Below, one piece after another: positions 61,467 through 64,000 of a stretch of 64,000 bases of DNA. Position numbers and translations under genes: made by a program. Location of the stretch: assembly GCA_963681505.1 (NCBI GenBank), contig OY811971.1, forward strand, positions 9,295,991-9,359,990, in the 5' to 3' direction. The notes beneath the pieces are model-generated. The model was not told the origin of the DNA. It saw nothing but the letters and a program-made list of their open reading frames with translations, and did no database searches. This DNA is from Eunapius fragilis (taxonomy: Eukaryota; Porifera; Demospongiae; Spongillida; Spongillidae). The stretch's first letter is position 1, and the number at the start of each line of letters is the position of its first letter.

Positions 61467-63640
61467 TGGGTGTGTGTGTGTATTGGTGTGTTGTGTGTGC
61501 ACGTTTGTGTGTTTGTGAGTGCGCGCGCGCGTTTGTGTGTGTGTGCGTGTGCGTATAGTGTACGTATATTTTATTTGTGTTTGTGTGCGATGTGTGTGTG
61601 GTAGTGGAGGGGCGTGGCACATGTTCGCTGGCTGATTAGAATGACGCCGGGCTAAGGTTCGGCGCGAGTTTGTAAAACGAAGGATTATTAACTTGTACGT
61701 TAATATTGCTAATAATTATAATCTTTGGTAAAATAAACAAGCAATGAGTCGTAGACCTACATGGTGTGTCCGCATAGTGATAAAGACCAGAAATTAGGAT
61801 ATCAGAGTAAGTATGTTAGTGTGACTATAGGCCTAGCATGGATCGGCCTAGCGCCTAGTAATTGTCATTTACTAGTATCTTCGATTCTTAATTAACTCTT
61901 TGGTTTAATTCTGAAATTCTGAAATTGCTTTTACAATTTGTTTTTTTTTTAGAGTCCTGTCCGTGTGAAAATGGCGGGTCCTGTGTGAATCAGAATGGGA
62001 CCAACTTATGTGTGTGTACCCAGGAGTACACTGGAGACAACTGCACGTACAGAGTTGCCTGCAATAATAATGACACGTTCTGTGTGAATGGTGGGACCTG
62101 CATGAATGGAACATGTACCTGCCCTCCTGGTTATATTGGCAGCAACTGTGGTGCTATTATTGATAACTGCAATCCCCAGCCCTGTCAAAATGGAGGAACC
62201 TGCTTGAATGGAATCAATACCTACACTTGTACCTGCCCTCCTGGCTACACAGGCAGCAACTGTGGTGCTATTATTGATAACTGCAATCCCCAGCCCTGTC
62301 AAAATGGAGGAACCTGCTTGAATGGAATCAATACCTACACTTGTACCTGCCCTCCTGGCTACACAGGCAGCAACTGTGGTGCTATTATTGATAACTGCAA
62401 TCCCCAGCCCTGTCAAAATGGAGGAACCTGCTTGAATGGAATCAATACCTACACTTGTACCTGCCCTCCTGGCTACACAGGCAGCAACTGTGGTGCTATT
62501 ATTGATAACTGCAATCCCCAGCCCTGTCAAAATGGAGGAACCTGCTTGAATGGAATCAATACCTACACTTGTACCTGCCCTCCTGGCTACACAGGCAGCA
62601 ACTGTGGTGCTATTATTGATAACTGCAATCCCCAGCCCTGTCAAAATGGAGGAACCTGCTTGAATGGAATCAATACCTACACTTGTACCTGCCCTCCTGG
62701 CTACACAGGCAGCAACTGTGGTGCTATTATTGATAACTGCAATCCCCAGCCCTGTCAAAATGGAGGAACCTGCTTGAATGGAATCAATACCTACACTTGT
62801 ACCTGCCCTCCTGGCTACACAGGCAGCAACTGTGGTGCTATTATTGATAACTGCAATCCCCAGCCATGCCAAAATGGAGGAACCTGCTTGAATGGAATCA
62901 ATACCTACACTTGTACCTGCCCTCCTGGCTACACAGGCAGCAACTGTGGCTCTGCAGTTTTTAGCTGCGCATCTCAACCTTGCATGAATGGAGGGACTTG
63001 TAATACTCAAGGCACCTGCCTGTGTCCGTGGTCATATGGAGGCCGTGACTGTACTTTGAGTATGTGTGTGTGTGTGTGGGTGTTGTGTGCATTTGTGTAT
63101 GTGTGTGCATTAGTTAGGTGATTTGGGCAGGTGGGTATACTTACTTATTTCTGGCTTTTTTAAATCTTATACTGTTACGTTACATGCTTGATATGTTTTT
63201 CGTTTTTCAAGGTGTGTGTGAGCCCGACTACTGCCTGAATGGAGGCACCTGCTCGGTAAGTTTGGGCACCAACATACTGTGCAGGTACGTTAGCCGACCT
63301 CAAAGGTATGGGCACCCCACCTGTTAGCTATCGGTCCGTTTCTTCCAGGTGCCCAACTAACATCCAGGGGAGTAGGTGCGAATTCGTTCAAGAAGCGACC
63401 GACTTTGTCATTCAGACTGTTGGTAGGTGTGATACATCAGTAAGTGCACACATGCACAAGCCCGATAAGGTTAATGGGTGTGAGTCAAATGCATTAGTTA
63501 ATTTGGTTCTTGCATGATACAAGCCCACTGGATGTCACTCCCATAAATTACCGATTTCCACAGCAGTGGATGGATTACATCACTGGTATGCGGACAGTGT
63601 GTCTGGTGATAATGACCACAGTCATTTTGAGTGGAAGTAA
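61325..63640 (+). CDS. Secreted EGF-repeat protein, 5 exons, about 461 aa, 11 EGF domains
   Basis: Exons: 61325-61379, 61953-63059, 63212-63284, 63349-63422 and, less surely, 63564-63640 (ending HFEWK). The phases fit and total 462 codons. Exon 1 is a signal peptide (MKAYLLCFFVVLLPQIQT). EGF 1 is SCPCENGGSCVNQNGTNLC and onward, and EGF 2 contains VNGGTCMNGTCTCPPGY. Next come seven copies of a 38-residue unit (core CQNGGTCLNGINTYTC), then EGF 10 (CASQPCMNGGTCNTQGTC). EGF 11 spans exons 3 and 4 (CEPDYCLNGGTCS ... CPTNIQGSRCE). Each repeat unit has the O-fucose site CQNGGTC and the Asx-hydroxylation pattern CLNGINTYTCTC. No membrane segment or other domain is visible, so it is predicted extracellular; it could be matrix or adhesion related. 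The repeat number may reflect assembly collapse or expansion. Confidence 0.85.
61400..61465. repeat. (GT)n microsatellite in intron 1 of the EGF gene
   Basis: A long (GT)n tract, followed by imperfect GT and GC repeats to about 61600. It begins about 20 bases after the exon 1 donor. Long open frames on both strands here are artefacts of the dinucleotide repeat. Confidence 0.95.
62153..62950 (+). repeat. Seven-copy 114-bp coding tandem array
   Basis: Exactly 7 x 114 = 798 bases, each beginning GCTATTATTGATAACTGC and encoding one EGF domain. By eye the copies are identical except for the last, which reads CCATGCC in place of CCCTGTC and ends GGC rather than GGT. The array creates a spurious 334-codon open frame on the minus strand. 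Confidence 0.96.
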
Positions 63641-64000
63641 ATATTTATGCAATAAGCACAACATCATAAAGTTAGCGTCACCACAGGAAGCTAGTTTTTA
63701 GTGCTTTTACTCTACGTGGCCTCCCGCTACCTCGTGACGATGTAATCCATCTGGAAGTTGGGTCCGCGTATGCTTGCTTTGTTGACATGGACATGTAACA
63801 CCACAGACTTGCCAATAGTAGCGAATGATGGTGCGACCACCACCCCAGTGTGCACCTGGGCTTTGTGTGTACTTTCATGATCATTGTATACACACACTGT
63901 TTATTTGAGGTAGACATACATGTACGTGTACATGTATGGTTCTATAGTACATAGTGCATGCTTAGATGTGGATATGCAACTCTTCACCTTGGGGTTTTGA
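63641..64000. other. Right edge, no feature recognised
   Basis: No coding or repeat feature is supported. If the last EGF-gene exon is wrongly placed, the gene may continue here or beyond the window. A short palindromic ACATGTACGTGTACATGT lies near 63920. Confidence 0.4.

Noticed and set aside
62006-63010. 334-codon minus-strand open frame
   Set aside because: It is the antisense of the seven EGF-coding repeats and has the same 38-residue period; no independent support.
1-64000. CRISPR arrays or prokaryotic operons
   Set aside because: Tandem repeats present are minisatellites without spacer structure, and all genes are intron-split eukaryotic genes.

Overview
The window reads as animal genomic DNA, most likely from a sponge (Porifera). 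Genes are split by short GT-AG introns, many of 50-250 bp. Intergenic DNA is AT-rich and full of microsatellites, G-runs and decayed transposons. Three gene types point to an early-branching metazoan: large secreted beta-helix proteins ending in many membrane segments, a zinc-finger/HECT ligase, and integrase-derived genes with introns. The species is an inference; there is no rRNA or mitochondrial marker to fix it.

Layout. 1-8.2 kb: a 13-exon minus-strand HECT ubiquitin ligase whose splice phases all agree except for one extra base in the catalytic N-lobe. 8.2-12.1 kb: a duplicated block with a minisatellite, a broken KRBA2-like integrase, and a complete non-autonomous hAT element with 8-bp target duplication. 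13.3-16.4 kb: an intact three-exon integrase gene of 488 aa with its D, D and E residues. 16.4-21 kb: repeats, including the inverted partner of a repeat at 0.45 kb. 21-44.6 kb: a same-strand cluster of one protein family: an internally deleted pseudogene (21 kb), a complete 18-exon gene of 1289 aa (24-31.5 kb) and a complete 21-exon gene of 1243 aa (38.6-44.6 kb). A small ankyrin-repeat gene (35-37.3 kb) lies between the last two.

47.5-56.2 kb: SNRPG, encoding spliceosomal protein SmG, on the minus strand. Its first two introns are short, but the last is 8.2 kb and holds remnants of a pogo-like transposase, a GIY-YIG domain, a gag-like protein and a ZNF862-like hAT protein, plus large foldback repeats. 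57.2-57.8 kb: a second hAT element with the same termini and a hAT C-terminal coding fragment. 61.3-63.6 kb: a secreted EGF-repeat gene with seven near-identical 114-bp units.

The genes do not form a pathway. The main biological interest is the beta-helix/multi-membrane-span family, which looks like surface receptors or adhesion proteins and has one decayed and two intact members here. The second theme is heavy remodelling by DNA transposons and hairpin elements, at least ten of which can be delimited. All exon models come from reading splice signals and frame by eye; no transcript data were used.
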